This document shows positions 52,251-64,000 of a stretch of 64,000 bases of DNA, piece by piece. The stretch covers positions 1 to 64,000 of the forward strand of contig CAMDLP010000009.1 of assembly GCA_945901795.1 (NCBI GenBank), given 5' to 3'. Position 1 is the first letter of the stretch. Every line of letters begins with the position of its first letter. Both the position numbers and the translations under genes were made by a program. The notes beneath the pieces were generated by a model. That model worked only from the letters and a program-made list of their open reading frames with translations. It was not told where the DNA came from and ran no database searches. Source of the stretch: Akkermansia muciniphila (GTDB lineage Bacteria > Verrucomicrobiota > Verrucomicrobiia > Verrucomicrobiales > Akkermansiaceae).

Positions 52251-52324
52251 CATCTTGAGGTCCGGGTATTTCTTCCGGATCAGGGAGAAATGCCGGTCTG
52301 CTGAAGCCAAGCGACCATCACCTG

Positions 52325-52615
52325 AGACCCGGCATTCCTCGGAAGTCACCCAGATCAACGAGATGCTCACCCAGATTGAATCTTTCCCGGGGATCCTGAT
52401 TGCTTCTACCAATCTAATCGACCTGCTTGATCCCGCGAGCATGCGCCGAGCTGAATCTGGCGCACTCCCTCGAAACTGCGCCCCCCGGCGATTTCGCGGC
52501 CGTTGCCAACCAACACCGTTTCCAACCGTTCCGCGATGCGTGCGGCCTGTTGCACGCGGTGATCGCCGAATCCGCTCTCAAAGCCGGCCGCTCACGGCGG
52601 ATCGGCTTCCAATAA
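52325..52615 (+). pseudogene. AAA+ ATPase C-terminal remnant, frameshifted
   Basis: One plus-strand frame reads SSEVTQINEMLTQIESFPGILIASTNLIDLLDPASMRR, the Walker B/sensor-1 part of an AAA ATPase. The next block is in another frame: LETAPPGDFAAVANQHRFQPFRDACGLLHAVIAESALKAGRSRRIGFQ, its usual C-terminus, ending at 52615. The stretch between has lost the sensor region. The N-terminal half with Walker A is absent. Confidence 0.6.
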
Positions 52616-52725
52616 CTTCAACTTCAGGAAATACCGGGCGTTCTTCAATTCACCAGTGCGCGATTGCGGCATGACTTATTCGTCATAAATAGCCGCTTCG
52701 TGAGCGATACCAAGGAGGGGTTTCA

Positions 52726-52947
52726 ATCACGGACGACATTGGAGCACTCGGGCACGCCCAGGCCCTCGACCAAAGCGCCGCGCTGCTCGCCGGTGACGGG
52801 AAATTCCCCATCTTCGAGACCGGACTGACCATCCCCGGCGCGCTCGCCTACTCAGATGTCATGCTGCCCGCTCGGCAGCACGGGCACGGGTGGCCGACTC
52901 CCCAACAACCGCAGTGGCCCGACATCCTCGCCGAATACCGACTTTAA
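52726..52947 (+). pseudogene. Orphan C-terminal fragment of an unidentified gene
   Basis: An open frame without a start codon reads ITDDIGALGHAQALDQSAALLAGDGKFPIFETGLTIP...QWPDILAEYRL and ends at TAA 52945-52947. It looks like genuine protein sequence, but I cannot assign a family. Its 5' end merges into DNA of a different character near 52725. It lies between the AAA remnant and an IS-end relic. Confidence 0.4.
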
Positions 52948-52971
52948 CCCACCTTGAAGATCACGAATGCC

Positions 52972-53021
52972 TGTCCACTTTTGCTCAGACAATTAAATCC
53001 ACTTTTGCTCAATCGCCGACA
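52972..53021 (+). mobile_element. Insertion-element end relic
   Basis: TGTCCACTTTTGCTCAGACA and a second TCCACTTTTGCTCA lead into CGCCGACA. The last 24 bases match the right end of the element at 41577-43137 at most positions, including the terminal CCGACA. Only the end is left, with no transposase. Confidence 0.5.
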
Positions 53022-53071
53022 CCCGCCAAATCCGTGCTTGGCAGCCATCCCAATCCTCACAAAACTCCAGC

Positions 53072-53860
<789 letters not shown>

Positions 53861-54001
53861 GCAGGATCGGCGATCTGTCAGACTTGCGTTGGTGGTGTAA
53901 CCAGAGCTGCCATAGCCGGAGCGCCCGAATCCTACGAGCGTGATGAAGTCATTTCATGGTGGGAGCTTGCTTTCTCCGCTTCGAATGGCAATGTTACGTC
54001 C

Positions 54002-54235
54002 ATGATCGCCACCGTCGCACAGCTTGTCGAAAAAGCGCTTCTGCTGCCTTCGGAGGCGAGGAGCGAATTGGTCGAGGCCCTGCTCGAACGCAGCGAGCCC
54101 TCAGACATGCTCCTCATGGAACAACTTCGCTTGGTGGAAGAACGCATGGCGAAAGTGGAGAATGGCGAGTCCTTGCTTATTGCCGAGGATGAGGGCCACC
54201 GCTTGGTTCTCAAATCCCTGAGCCAGGTGAAATGA
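54002..54235 (+). CDS. Addiction-module antitoxin-like protein
   Basis: The 77-residue protein MIATVAQLVEKALLLPSEARSELVEALLERSEPSDMLLMEQLRLVEERMAKVENGES matches the small acidic, helical addiction-module family that pairs with ParE/RelE toxins. Its stop overlaps the toxin start by ATGA. The antitoxin gene is complete, whereas the toxin gene is cut after about 37 codons, so this half-module may be a harmless leftover. Confidence 0.72.
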   Translation: MIATVAQLVEKALLLPSEARSELVEALLERSEPSDMLLMEQLRLVEERMAKVENGESLLIAEDEGHRLVLKSLSQVK

Positions 54236-54345
54236 AAGTCGTTTTCGAAGAAGAGGCTTTGGAGGAATATCGTGACGCTGCCCTCTATTCGGAAAATCGT
54301 TTCGGCCTGGGTGTCGAATTTGTAAGGGCGGTCAGGGACACCTGC
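54232..54345 (+). pseudogene. ParE/RelE-type toxin, truncated
   Basis: MKVVFEEEALEEYRDAALYSENRFGLGVEFVRAVRDT is the first third of a ParE-like toxin. After about 54342 the reading passes into DNA that encodes, on the minus strand, the C-terminus of a thrombospondin type 3 repeat protein. The catalytic or gyrase-binding C-terminal half is gone. Confidence 0.7.
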
Positions 54346-55439
54346 GCACCATTCCACTCAAGAAAGCGGTTGGTGCGATGCGGGGGCTTGATCTCGGATC
54401 GCGCCATGCCGAGGGCTGCTAGATTAGTTTCTTCCCAAAGTTTCTGGATCTCAGCCGGAGCAGGAGAAGCATTCGGATCGGTGCCAAGGTCGATCTCGCG
54501 CTTGTCGTTCACGCCGTCGGCATCGGTGTCCGAACTGAGCGGATTGGTGCCGGTGTCGCTGCGCGAGACATAAACGCGGGTGTTGGTTTCCACGCCATCG
54601 GAGAGGCCATCACCGTCAGTGTCCCATTTGTTGGGATTGGTGCCGCGAATGCCTGAGGCGGACCCGGCGATGACCAAAGTGAAAGCAGTCGCTCCCTGGC
54701 TCACAAAATCCGTGAGTGGTGCCTCCTCGGTGAAGACGGTGAGTTTCAGATTCACCGGATCATTACTGCTGAAGAGCACTCGGCGGTAGAAGATTTCACT
54801 CTCCTTGCCGGAGCCAAGTTACAGATCAACTGCCCTGCGGCAAAGACTGGAGCACTGCCCGCCGCGCAGGCGATCACCACGCGGTCGGCCAGCACCTCGT
54901 GAATACTCCACGGCGGAGGCTCGACCGCTCTCTGTGGGCCAACCGGTGCGGGAAATCGAGCAGCGAGGGCGGCGGCAGGACCACTCACTCGCTGGCCCGC
55001 TCGTTGCGCCGTCGGCGAGCCAAAGACAAAGATGTTCGCAGCTACCAGCGGCTCGGGTTCGAGACGGAAACTCCACGTGTGAGTGAGCGTGTGGCCCAGC
55101 GTATCCGCCGCCACCAGAGTGGCAGAGATTGTAGCTCCCCATGCGCCGAGCGCGGCATCGCCGGAATCGTAGGTGATCGTATTGCCAAAAATCGTGAGTC
55201 CCGGCGCACCGGGAGTAAGTTCAGACATCCTGATCCCGCTCTCGAGACCTTCGGAGATTTGATGATCCAATCGGAAAATGATTTGGCTCATACACGCACA
55301 AGCCATCCACAATGAATGTCGCGGCCGCGACATTCATTGTGGCGATCTCCGGCACAGCCCGCAGCAAGGAAGCGACCAGGGAAAAAGCAGCGGCACAACA
55401 AGCAATAAGGGGGCGGGTGCGGGATTTCATGGGATGCAT
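54285..55439 (-). pseudogene. Frameshifted secreted protein with thrombospondin type 3 repeats
   Basis: Three minus-strand frames together describe one protein. ATG 55439 starts a signal peptide (SRTRPLIACCAAAFSLVASLLRA). The frame then moves near 55262 to ELTPGAPGLTIFGNTITYDSGDAALGAWG...HTWSFRLEPEPL, and near 54785 to EIFYRRVLFSSNDPVN followed by Asp-rich DTDGDGLSDGVETN...SSDTDADGVNDKREIDLGTDP repeats that bind calcium. It ends at 54285. It was probably a surface or secreted protein. The first two joins need indels, so it is no longer translated as one. Confidence 0.65.
55307..55342. repeat. Perfect 36-bp palindrome
   Basis: CCACAATGAATGTCGCGG followed directly by its exact reverse complement, with no loop and GCGGCCGC at the centre. 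It lies inside the signal-adjacent part of the pseudogene, where the minus frame reads ATMNVAAATFIVDG. Confidence 0.9.
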
Positions 55440-55640
55440 GGTGGTTTCACCATGATTCGCAGCCCAACGATTCAAACTGCTGCCCGACAAGGTCAAAGCC
55501 CGCATATTTTACGAAACCTCTGATTTTCGCTTACTTCTATTTCACTTTCAGAACTGCGGATGTGATCGGCACCTTCGGCGAACATCCGCAACCGACGATT
55601 TGACCCTAATCGCCCCCCATTTCCCTTCTCTTTCTAGGGC

Positions 55641-55669
55641 TTGCACCCGCTGAAATGCTGGTGTATCGC
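55641..55669 (+). promoter_or_regulatory. Candidate secA promoter
   Basis: TTGCAC (55641-55646), a 17-base spacer and TATCGC (55664-55669) lie 41 bases before the secA ATG. The spacing is ideal and the -10 half-matches consensus. Confidence 0.4.
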
Positions 55670-55678
55670 CTCCCTCCC

Positions 55679-55694
55679 GGCGGGTAATCCCGCC
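55679..55694 (+). promoter_or_regulatory. Leader hairpin before secA
   Basis: GGCGGG-TAAT-CCCGCC forms a perfect 6-bp stem ending 15 bases before the secA start codon, where the Shine-Dalgarno sequence should lie. No clear Shine-Dalgarno is visible. It could influence initiation or be a REP-like motif. Confidence 0.35.
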
Positions 55695-55709
55695 CTTACC
55701 CCTTCTAAT

Positions 55710-58892
<3,183 letters not shown>

Positions 58893-58898
58893 AGTGAT

Positions 58899-58916
58899 AC
58901 AGGCGTCCCCGCCTGT
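58899..58916. repeat. Small palindromic hairpin ACAGGCG-TCCC-CGCCTGT
   Basis: A 7-bp stem with a 4-base loop between secA and the RsuA-like gene. It has the same CAGGC...GCCTG form as the arms at 19692-19746. It may act as a weak terminator or belong to a dispersed palindromic family. Confidence 0.5.
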
Positions 58917-58927
58917 TGATTCGCCCC

Positions 58928-59623
58928 ATGCGCCTTGACCGATTCCTCACCCGCCGCGGGACACACCCGTGCAAGGAGGTTTCGCGCCTGTTGCAAGACG
59001 GCCGGGTGCGGGTGGACGGTGCGGTGGAAACCGACGGGCGCCGGCGGATCAGCCGCTTCAGCAGGATCGAGCTGGAGGGTGAAATCCTCCAAGCGCAAGA
59101 GGCCGTCTATCTGATGCTGTACAAGCCGGCCGGCTATCTCAGCGCGACGACCGATCCGCTGCATCCCACGGTGATGGAGTTGATCGACCACCCGCTGCGC
59201 GACGATCTGCACCTGGCGGGGCGGCTGGACCGGGCGAGCACGGGGTTGCTGCTGCTGACTAACGACGGACGCTGGTCGAAGCAAGTGACGGAGCCGCTGG
59301 AGGAGATTTCCAAAGTTTACCGGGTGACGACGCGGGATGAGATTTCACCCGAAACGGCGGCGGTCTTCGCGGCGGGGATTTATTTCGCCTACGAGGATCT
59401 GACGACGCGGCCTGCGGTGCTGGAGATTCTCGGAGAACGCGAGGCACTGCTAACAATCCACGAGGGGCGCTACCATCAGGTGAAGCGGATGTTCCACGCG
59501 GTGGGCAACCAGGTGCTGGGTTTGCACCGCGAGAGCATCGGGCCGCTGGTGCTCGACGACTCGCTGCCGCCGGGAAGGTTCCGACCGCTGGGCGCGGCGG
59601 AAGTCGCGTGCTTCAGGCGTTAG
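58928..59623 (+). CDS. RsuA/RluB-type pseudouridine synthase
   Basis: ATG 58928 gives 231 residues; the listed 58916 codon is TTG. An S4 RNA-binding domain (MRLDRFLTRRGTHPCKEVSRLLQDGRVRVDG) is followed by the catalytic core with YKPAGYLSATTD and the catalytic Asp in LAGRLDRASTGLLLLTNDG, then EGRYHQVKRMFHAVG. RsuA-type enzymes form pseudouridine in 16S rRNA (position 516 in E. coli). The short C-terminus fits RsuA better than RluB/E. It follows secA and abuts the convergent kinase gene (stop 59623 against 59624). Confidence 0.88.
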   Translation: MRLDRFLTRRGTHPCKEVSRLLQDGRVRVDGAVETDGRRRISRFSRIELEGEILQAQEAVYLMLYKPAGYLSATTDPLHPTVMELIDHPLRDDLHLAGRLDRASTGLLLLTNDGRWSKQVTEPLEEISKVYRVTTRDEISPETAAVFAAGIYFAYEDLTTRPAVLEILGEREALLTIHEGRYHQVKRMFHAVGNQVLGLHRESIGPLVLDDSLPPGRFRPLGAAEVACFRR

Positions 59624-61999
59624 TTACCGGGGCAGGCCGCGGGCGGTCGTTTCCCAGCGCTGTTTGAAGGCCGGATTTTCCTGCGAAAGAACGGCGGCGG
59701 CGAGCGCGCGCTCACGGTTTCCCGCGAGCCAGTCAAAGGAGATCGCGCACTCGTGGCGGCGCAGGCGCTCCTGCTCGCTCTTGGAGTTCTTCACGAAGAT
59801 CCGGTGCAAGGCGATGATCGCATCCGGCGAGAAATCCCCCCACTTGGCGGTTAGAACTTTCCGGTTCACATCCACGGTGGTGATGACGCCGGCGGAATCG
59901 ATGGAAATTCTCCCGGCGACTTCCCCGGATTTCATGGGGAACTCGCCGACCGCCGCTTCCTTGCGGAGATCCTCCGTCAGATCGGCAAAGAGCGCGGCGG
60001 CCGCCTCGCTAACCGCAATCAACGAGGCCCGCGTCGCGCCCTCCGGATCGGCGGGCAGGGACACCAGATAGGCGGAGGCGTCCGGGAAGCGGAAGTCTTT
60101 GGAAAACTCAGTGAGCTTCGCCATGACCGTGGCCAGGTCGGGCGCGGTGGATGCGGCGGACGGCACGATCTTCGGTGCGGCAAGCAGCTTGGCCCGTTTC
60201 GCCAGATCGAGCTGCCAGGCCCGCACGTTGTAGCGGGCGCGGCCACGGGTTTTCAAAGCTCCGAGGATTCCTTCCAGCTCGGCGATGGCGGCGTTGCAAC
60301 CGGCGACGTCCGCGGGAATTTTTTCAAAGACCGGGCTGGAGAGCGCCCGGCCATCGGCGAGATAGTCGCCCGCCAGTTTTTGATAGATCTCAAGCCATGC
60401 GTCCGCTTCTGCGATCTGCGTGGACGAGACTGCGGCAAACCAGCCAAGCGCCTCGCCCGGCATTCCCTGTTCCCAATCCTTGAGGCCGGCGAGCATCCGG
60501 GCCATCACCTGCGAAGCGTCGTTAGATGATGAATCGAGTTCCTTCACAGGAATGGCGGGAAGTGATTCCAGGCGGCCGAGCATCCGGACCAGCCCCGCCC
60601 CGATCCGCTTTTCCTCCGGCACCGACAGGACATGGGCGGAGGTCTCCCTAGCCTGCTTTCTTGCTTCGGAAGACTGGCCGTCGAGATAGGCGGCGACCAC
60701 CGCCTCGACTCCGGCCCAGCTGCGGGTGGGCTCATGAACGTCGGGGTTCCCGCGCAGCTTCGCGAACTCGACGGCCGCTTTCGCGAACTCGCGAGCCTCC
60801 ACCGCGGCCCGCGCCTCGCGGTAGCTCTTCGCGATGTCGATGCCCGCCGTGGTGGAAGGGCCGGACTCGGGAACGACCGGAACGGCGCTAACAATCACCG
60901 GCGGCTTCGGCTTCGGCGCGGGATCACCGCGGGTGATCCACCAGATTCCCCCGCCAACCAGAACCAACAGGACCAGGCTGGCGACGGTGAGAGCGATCCT
61001 TTCGTCCCGCTTCTTCGCCCGGCGTTTCGCGGCGCTGCCGGAGGTTTCCGCGACTTCGGGAGCACCGGATTTCAAACGTTTCAGAGCGGTCTCCATCAGG
61101 CCTATCATTTCGTCGTAAGACGAGAAGCGGTCCTTCGGATCATAGGCCATCGCCCGCTCCACGATCCGGCAGACATCGGCGGGCAGCGACGGGTCGGCGA
61201 TGCCTAGCGGCACCACTTTTCGCTTCGCCTCGCGCAGGATGTCGGTGGCCATCGTCTCCGCGCCGCAGGACGGCTTGCCGGCCAGCGCGTGATAGACGGT
61301 CGCCCCGAAGGCATAGATGTCGGAGCGCAAATCCTCGACGCAACCTTCGATCGCTTCCGGCGGGACGTAGTAAGGAGTGGCCCAGACTTCGGTGGCTTGG
61401 GCTTTGCCGCCGTGGGTCACGAGGGCGAGTCCGAAGTCCACGAGCTTCGCATGACCTTCGGCGTCGAGCAGGATATTCCCCGGTTTCACGTCGCGGTGGA
61501 TCAAGCCCGCGGCATGCGCCGCCTTGAGTCCCTGCGCGACCTCGATGGCGAGCGGCAGCATTTCCAAGACGGGGATTTTCCCGCGCTCCCGGATCTGGTG
61601 CTCGAAATGCCCGCCCGGCACGAGCTCCATCGCGATGTAAAAGCGCCCGAAAGCCCTTCCCGTCGTCAGCACGCGCACCACGTTCGGGTGGCTGAACGAA
61701 GCGGTGATCCTCGCCTCTTCCTCGAAGGCCTTGATCCGCCGCTCGTCCGCCGAGAATTCCTCACTGAGGATTTTCAACGCCACCTCGCGGTGCAGCGTCA
61801 GGTCGTGCGCCACGAAAACCATGCTCATCCCGCCCACCGCGTGCCGCCGGACCAGCGTGTAAGGGCCGAACTCGCGCTTCACCCGCGTGTGCTCGCCGCA
61901 AGCCGGACAAACGACATTGGTAAAAGGCGCCATCGCCGAAACATCCATCGGGCTCTCGCAAGCGGAACAATGGACGATGGTTTGGGCGCGCTCCGGCAT
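59624..61999 (-). CDS. Membrane Ser/Thr protein kinase with N-terminal zinc ribbon
   Basis: The 791-residue protein begins with a zinc ribbon (C11/C14 and C31/C34). A PknB-type kinase (about 47-310) follows, with the glycine loop AVGGMSMVFVAHD, VALKIL (Lys), catalytic LIHRDVKPGNILLD, DFGLA and the APE-like PPEA. A membrane helix lies near 338-358. The extracytoplasmic part of about 430 residues is helical, alanine-rich and resembles tetratricopeptide-like repeats. The glycine loop deviates from GxGxxG at its first and third positions. It could sense envelope signals. Substrates unknown. Confidence 0.85.
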   Translation of the reverse strand: MPERAQTIVHCSACESPMDVSAMAPFTNVVCPACGEHTRVKREFGPYTLVRRHAVGGMSMVFVAHDLTLHREVALKILSEEFSADERRIKAFEEEARITASFSHPNVVRVLTTGRAFGRFYIAMELVPGGHFEHQIRERGKIPVLEMLPLAIEVAQGLKAAHAAGLIHRDVKPGNILLDAEGHAKLVDFGLALVTHGGKAQATEVWATPYYVPPEAIEGCVEDLRSDIYAFGATVYHALAGKPSCGAETMATDILREAKRKVVPLGIADPSLPADVCRIVERAMAYDPKDRFSSYDEMIGLMETALKRLKSGAPEVAETSGSAAKRRAKKRDERIALTVASLVLLVLVGGGIWWITRGDPAPKPKPPVIVSAVPVVPESGPSTTAGIDIAKSYREARAAVEAREFAKAAVEFAKLRGNPDVHEPTRSWAGVEAVVAAYLDGQSSEARKQARETSAHVLSVPEEKRIGAGLVRMLGRLESLPAIPVKELDSSSNDASQVMARMLAGLKDWEQGMPGEALGWFAAVSSTQIAEADAWLEIYQKLAGDYLADGRALSSPVFEKIPADVAGCNAAIAELEGILGALKTRGRARYNVRAWQLDLAKRAKLLAAPKIVPSAASTAPDLATVMAKLTEFSKDFRFPDASAYLVSLPADPEGATRASLIAVSEAAAALFADLTEDLRKEAAVGEFPMKSGEVAGRISIDSAGVITTVDVNRKVLTAKWGDFSPDAIIALHRIFVKNSKSEQERLRRHECAISFDWLAGNRERALAAAVLSQENPAFKQRWETTARGLPR

Positions 62000-62076
62000 G
62001 CGCGCAGGCTAGCGACGCGGCCTCCCGGTGCAAACTTGAAACTTGCAGCACCTTTCCCCGCGGCGAGACTCCCGGC

Positions 62077-63006
62077 GTGGAGATCCTAGTTGAAAACAGT
62101 CCGGGCGAGCGCATCGACGCCTTTCTCGCCGCCCGCCTCGCGGACCTTTCCCGCTCGCGCATCCAGACCCTCATCCGCGAGCAATTCATCCAGATCAACG
62201 GCCACCCCGCCAAGCCGCGCGACGCGGTGAAACTCGGCGACCGCATCACCGTCGTCCTGCCGGAAGCCGTCCCGCTGCACAACGAAGCCCAGGATCTCGC
62301 GCTGGAAATCCTGTTCGAGGACGACGAGATGGTCGTGCTGAACAAAGGCTCCGGCATGGTCGTCCACCCTGCCCCTGGAAATCCCGACGGCACGCTCGTC
62401 AACGCCCTGCTCCACCACTGCCGCGGGAAACTATCAGGCATCGGCGGCGTCGAGCGGCCCGGCATCGTCCACCGTCTCGACAAGGACACGTCCGGCTGCA
62501 TCGTCGTCGCCAAGTCCGACGTCGCCCACCAATCGCTCGTCGGCCAGTTCGCCGGCCGGACGATGGAAAAACTCTACCTCGCCGTCAGCCAGGGCATTCC
62601 GAAGCCCACGAAGGACACCATCTTCACCCACATCGGCCGCCACCCGGTGAACCGCCAGAAAATGGCCGTCGTCAACCCGCCCGGCGGCAAAACCGCCATC
62701 ACCGACTACGAAGTGCTCGCCGCCGATCCCGCCACGCTCACCGCACTGGTCCTCTGCCACCTCCACACCGGCCGCACCCACCAGATCCGCGTCCATCTCC
62801 ACCACAAGGGCGCGCCGCTCGTCGGCGATCCGATCTACGGAAAACCCAGCAAGACCTCCGAGCTAACCGGCCGGCTGATGCTCCACGCCTGGCGGCTCAC
62901 CCTCGACCACCCGGTCACCGGCGAGCGCCTCCATTTCGAAGCGCCCATCCCCGCAGAATATCAACCGTGGGTGGATCTGGTAGATGATTTGAGCGCACGG
63001 GCTTAG
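62077..63006 (+). CDS. RluA-family pseudouridine synthase (RluD-like)
   Basis: The 309-residue protein, with GTG start 62077, has an S4 domain (ERIDAFLAARLADLSRSRIQTLIREQFIQING). The catalytic region includes VLNKGSGMVVHPAPGN, the active-site HRLDKDTSGCIVVAKSD and HTGRTHQIRVHLHHKGAPLVGDPIYG. Length, S4 domain and motif forms fit RluD, which modifies helix 69 of 23S rRNA (1911, 1915, 1917 in E. coli). It is divergent from the kinase gene. Confidence 0.9.
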   Translation: MEILVENSPGERIDAFLAARLADLSRSRIQTLIREQFIQINGHPAKPRDAVKLGDRITVVLPEAVPLHNEAQDLALEILFEDDEMVVLNKGSGMVVHPAPGNPDGTLVNALLHHCRGKLSGIGGVERPGIVHRLDKDTSGCIVVAKSDVAHQSLVGQFAGRTMEKLYLAVSQGIPKPTKDTIFTHIGRHPVNRQKMAVVNPPGGKTAITDYEVLAADPATLTALVLCHLHTGRTHQIRVHLHHKGAPLVGDPIYGKPSKTSELTGRLMLHAWRLTLDHPVTGERLHFEAPIPAEYQPWVDLVDDLSARA

Positions 63007-63018
63007 GGATGGAAAGTG

Positions 63019-63039
63019 TCCCGACTGCCTCAGTCGGGA
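63019..63039. terminator. Hairpin between converging rluD-like gene and mdh
   Basis: TCCCGACTG-CCT-CAGTCGGGA is a perfect 9-bp stem with a 3-base loop, 12 bases after the RluD-like stop and 40 before the mdh stop on the other strand. No U-tract on either side. Possible terminator or REP-like element. Confidence 0.5.
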
Positions 63040-63079
63040 GCACTCCCTCAGAATCCGGCTGAGACAGCCGCAACATATT

Positions 63080-64000
63080 CTATCCGGGAAGCAAACCCTT
63101 CACCGCATCGCGCTCTTCCTTGAGCTCGTTGATGGTGAAATCGATTTTTTCCTGGCTGAAGGCATCGACGGGCACGCCTTGGACGACTTCCCATTTCCCG
63201 TTCTCGAGGGTGCGGATCGGCATGGAGGCCATGAGGCCTTTTTCGATGCCGTAGGAACCGTCCGAGCAGACGGCGACGGAATGCCAATCACCGGCCGGAG
63301 TCGGGTTGACGAGGCTTTTCACGGTGTCGAGCGCGGCATTCGCGGCGGAAGCGGCGGAGGAAAGTCCGCGCGCCTTGATGACGGCGGCGCCGCGCTGTTG
63401 GACGGTGGCGATGAACTCGCCCTTGAGCCACTCGTGGTCGGTGATGACTTCAGTGGCCGGGCGACCGTCGATCTTCGCGTTGGTGAAATCCGGATACTGG
63501 GTGGCCGAGTGGTTGCCCCAGATGCAGAGGTTGGTGACCTTCGACTGATGAACGCCGGCCTTCTTGGCGAGCTGGCTTTTCGCGCGGTTTTCATCGAGGC
63601 GGGTCATCGCGAAGAAGCGGTCGGCGGGAATGCCGGCGGCGTTGTTCATGGCGATGAGCGCGTTGGTGTTACAGGGATTTCCAACCACTAACACGCGGAC
63701 ATCTCTGGCGGAGTTGCGAGCGATGGCCTGGCCCTGGCCGGTAAAAATCTTGCCGTTGATGCCGAGCAGATCGGCGCGTTCCATCCCCGCCTTGCGCGGC
63801 ACCGAGCCGACCAGAAGGCACCAGTTCGCATCCTTGAATCCCTCGTCCAGATCGGCGGTGCCGACGACTTCGTTGAGCAGCGGGAAAGCGCAATCGTCGA
63901 GCTCCATGATGACCCCTTGCAACGCGGGCAGGCCGGGCTCGATTTCGATCAGGCGGAGATTGACCGGCTGGTCCGGGCCGAAGACGAAACCGGAGGCGAT
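63080..64000 (-). CDS. mdh: Malate dehydrogenase, 3' part (window edge)
   Basis: The frame is open to base 64000, so the N-terminal NAD-binding region is cut by the window. Visible are [50 protein letters not shown] (cofactor and substrate contacts), the substrate Arg region [17 protein letters not shown], the active-site His in [14 protein letters not shown], and the late [14 protein letters not shown]. These define the NAD-dependent malate dehydrogenase group of about 328 residues found also in Actinobacteria and Thermus. It interconverts malate and oxaloacetate in the TCA cycle, alongside sdhCA in this window. Confidence 0.93.
   Translation of the reverse strand: MASGFVFGPDQPVNLRLIEIEPGLPALQGVIMELDDCAFPLLNEVVGTADLDEGFKDANWCLLVGSVPRKAGMERADLLGINGKIFTGQGQAIARNSARDVRVLVVGNPCNTNALIAMNNAAGIPADRFFAMTRLDENRAKSQLAKKAGVHQSKVTNLCIWGNHSATQYPDFTNAKIDGRPATEVITDHEWLKGEFIATVQQRGAAVIKARGLSSAASAANAALDTVKSLVNPTPAGDWHSVAVCSDGSYGIEKGLMASMPIRTLENGKWEVVQGVPVDAFSQEKIDFTINELKEERDAVKGLLPG

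Overview
The window looks like a chromosomal segment of a Gram-negative Verrucomicrobiota bacterium, probably near the Luteolibacter/Akkermansiaceae group. This is an inference from protein character, not from rRNA: RpoD has a long Lys/Ala/Pro-rich N-terminal extension, SecA carries the large insert and C-terminal zinc motif seen outside Proteobacteria, the succinate dehydrogenase has a single large cytochrome b subunit, and several zinc-ribbon, FN3 and DUF4407 proteins resemble those of that phylum. KdsB indicates a lipopolysaccharide-bearing outer membrane. GC content is high apart from a few AT-richer accessory stretches.

Layout. 1-4.8 kb is a small defence-like block: the 3' part of a type IIG/MmeI-like DNA methyltransferase, an OLD-like AAA ATPase overlapping a TOPRIM-like DUF3226 gene, a STAS-like DUF4325 gene, and an MqsRA-like toxin-antitoxin pair with a palindromic operator. 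4.9-8.9 kb holds an FN3 protein, a GC-rich 42-bp tandem array, an S41 protease and an MBL hydrolase. 8.9-12.8 kb is a minus-strand sulfur/persulfide set (IscA-type protein, membrane protein, rhodanese-DUF2892, MBL-rhodanese fusion, TauE/SafE exporter). rpoD follows, then remnants of an integrated element next to tRNA-Thr. 16.7-38.1 kb is mostly housekeeping: rlmN, an acyl carrier protein, gpgS, a GH3 glycosidase, a GldF/GldG/DUF4340 operon, a DUF4407 coiled-coil protein, dgt, an MFS transporter, hpt, an FtsB-like protein, dinB, an SGNH hydrolase and an M32 carboxypeptidase.

38.1-44.8 kb is accessory DNA broken only by tmk: a junction of two dead TA loci, a ClpB remnant, an ISL3 remnant, a phage-like small-gene cassette, a low-GC secreted-protein gene between ~70-bp direct repeats, an insertion element with clear ends and a 16-bp target duplication, and a tyrosine recombinase next to tRNA-Lys. 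45-51.6 kb returns to core genes (MATE, sdhCA, pyrG, kdsB). 51.7-55.4 kb is gene debris around an intact SDR gene: fragments of large surface proteins, a broken AAA ATPase, a truncated ParE toxin and an IS-end relic. The window ends with secA, two pseudouridine synthases, a membrane Ser/Thr kinase and the 3' part of mdh.

Two features stand out. First, there are many dead or half-dead modules: a VapC deletion, a DUF433/DUF5615 fragment, a truncated ParE, ClpB and AAA remnants, and frameshifted surface proteins. Second, there are several well-bounded repeat structures: the insertion element, the direct-repeat-flanked gene, a 36-bp perfect palindrome, an in-frame inverted repeat inside the methyltransferase, and the 42-bp array.
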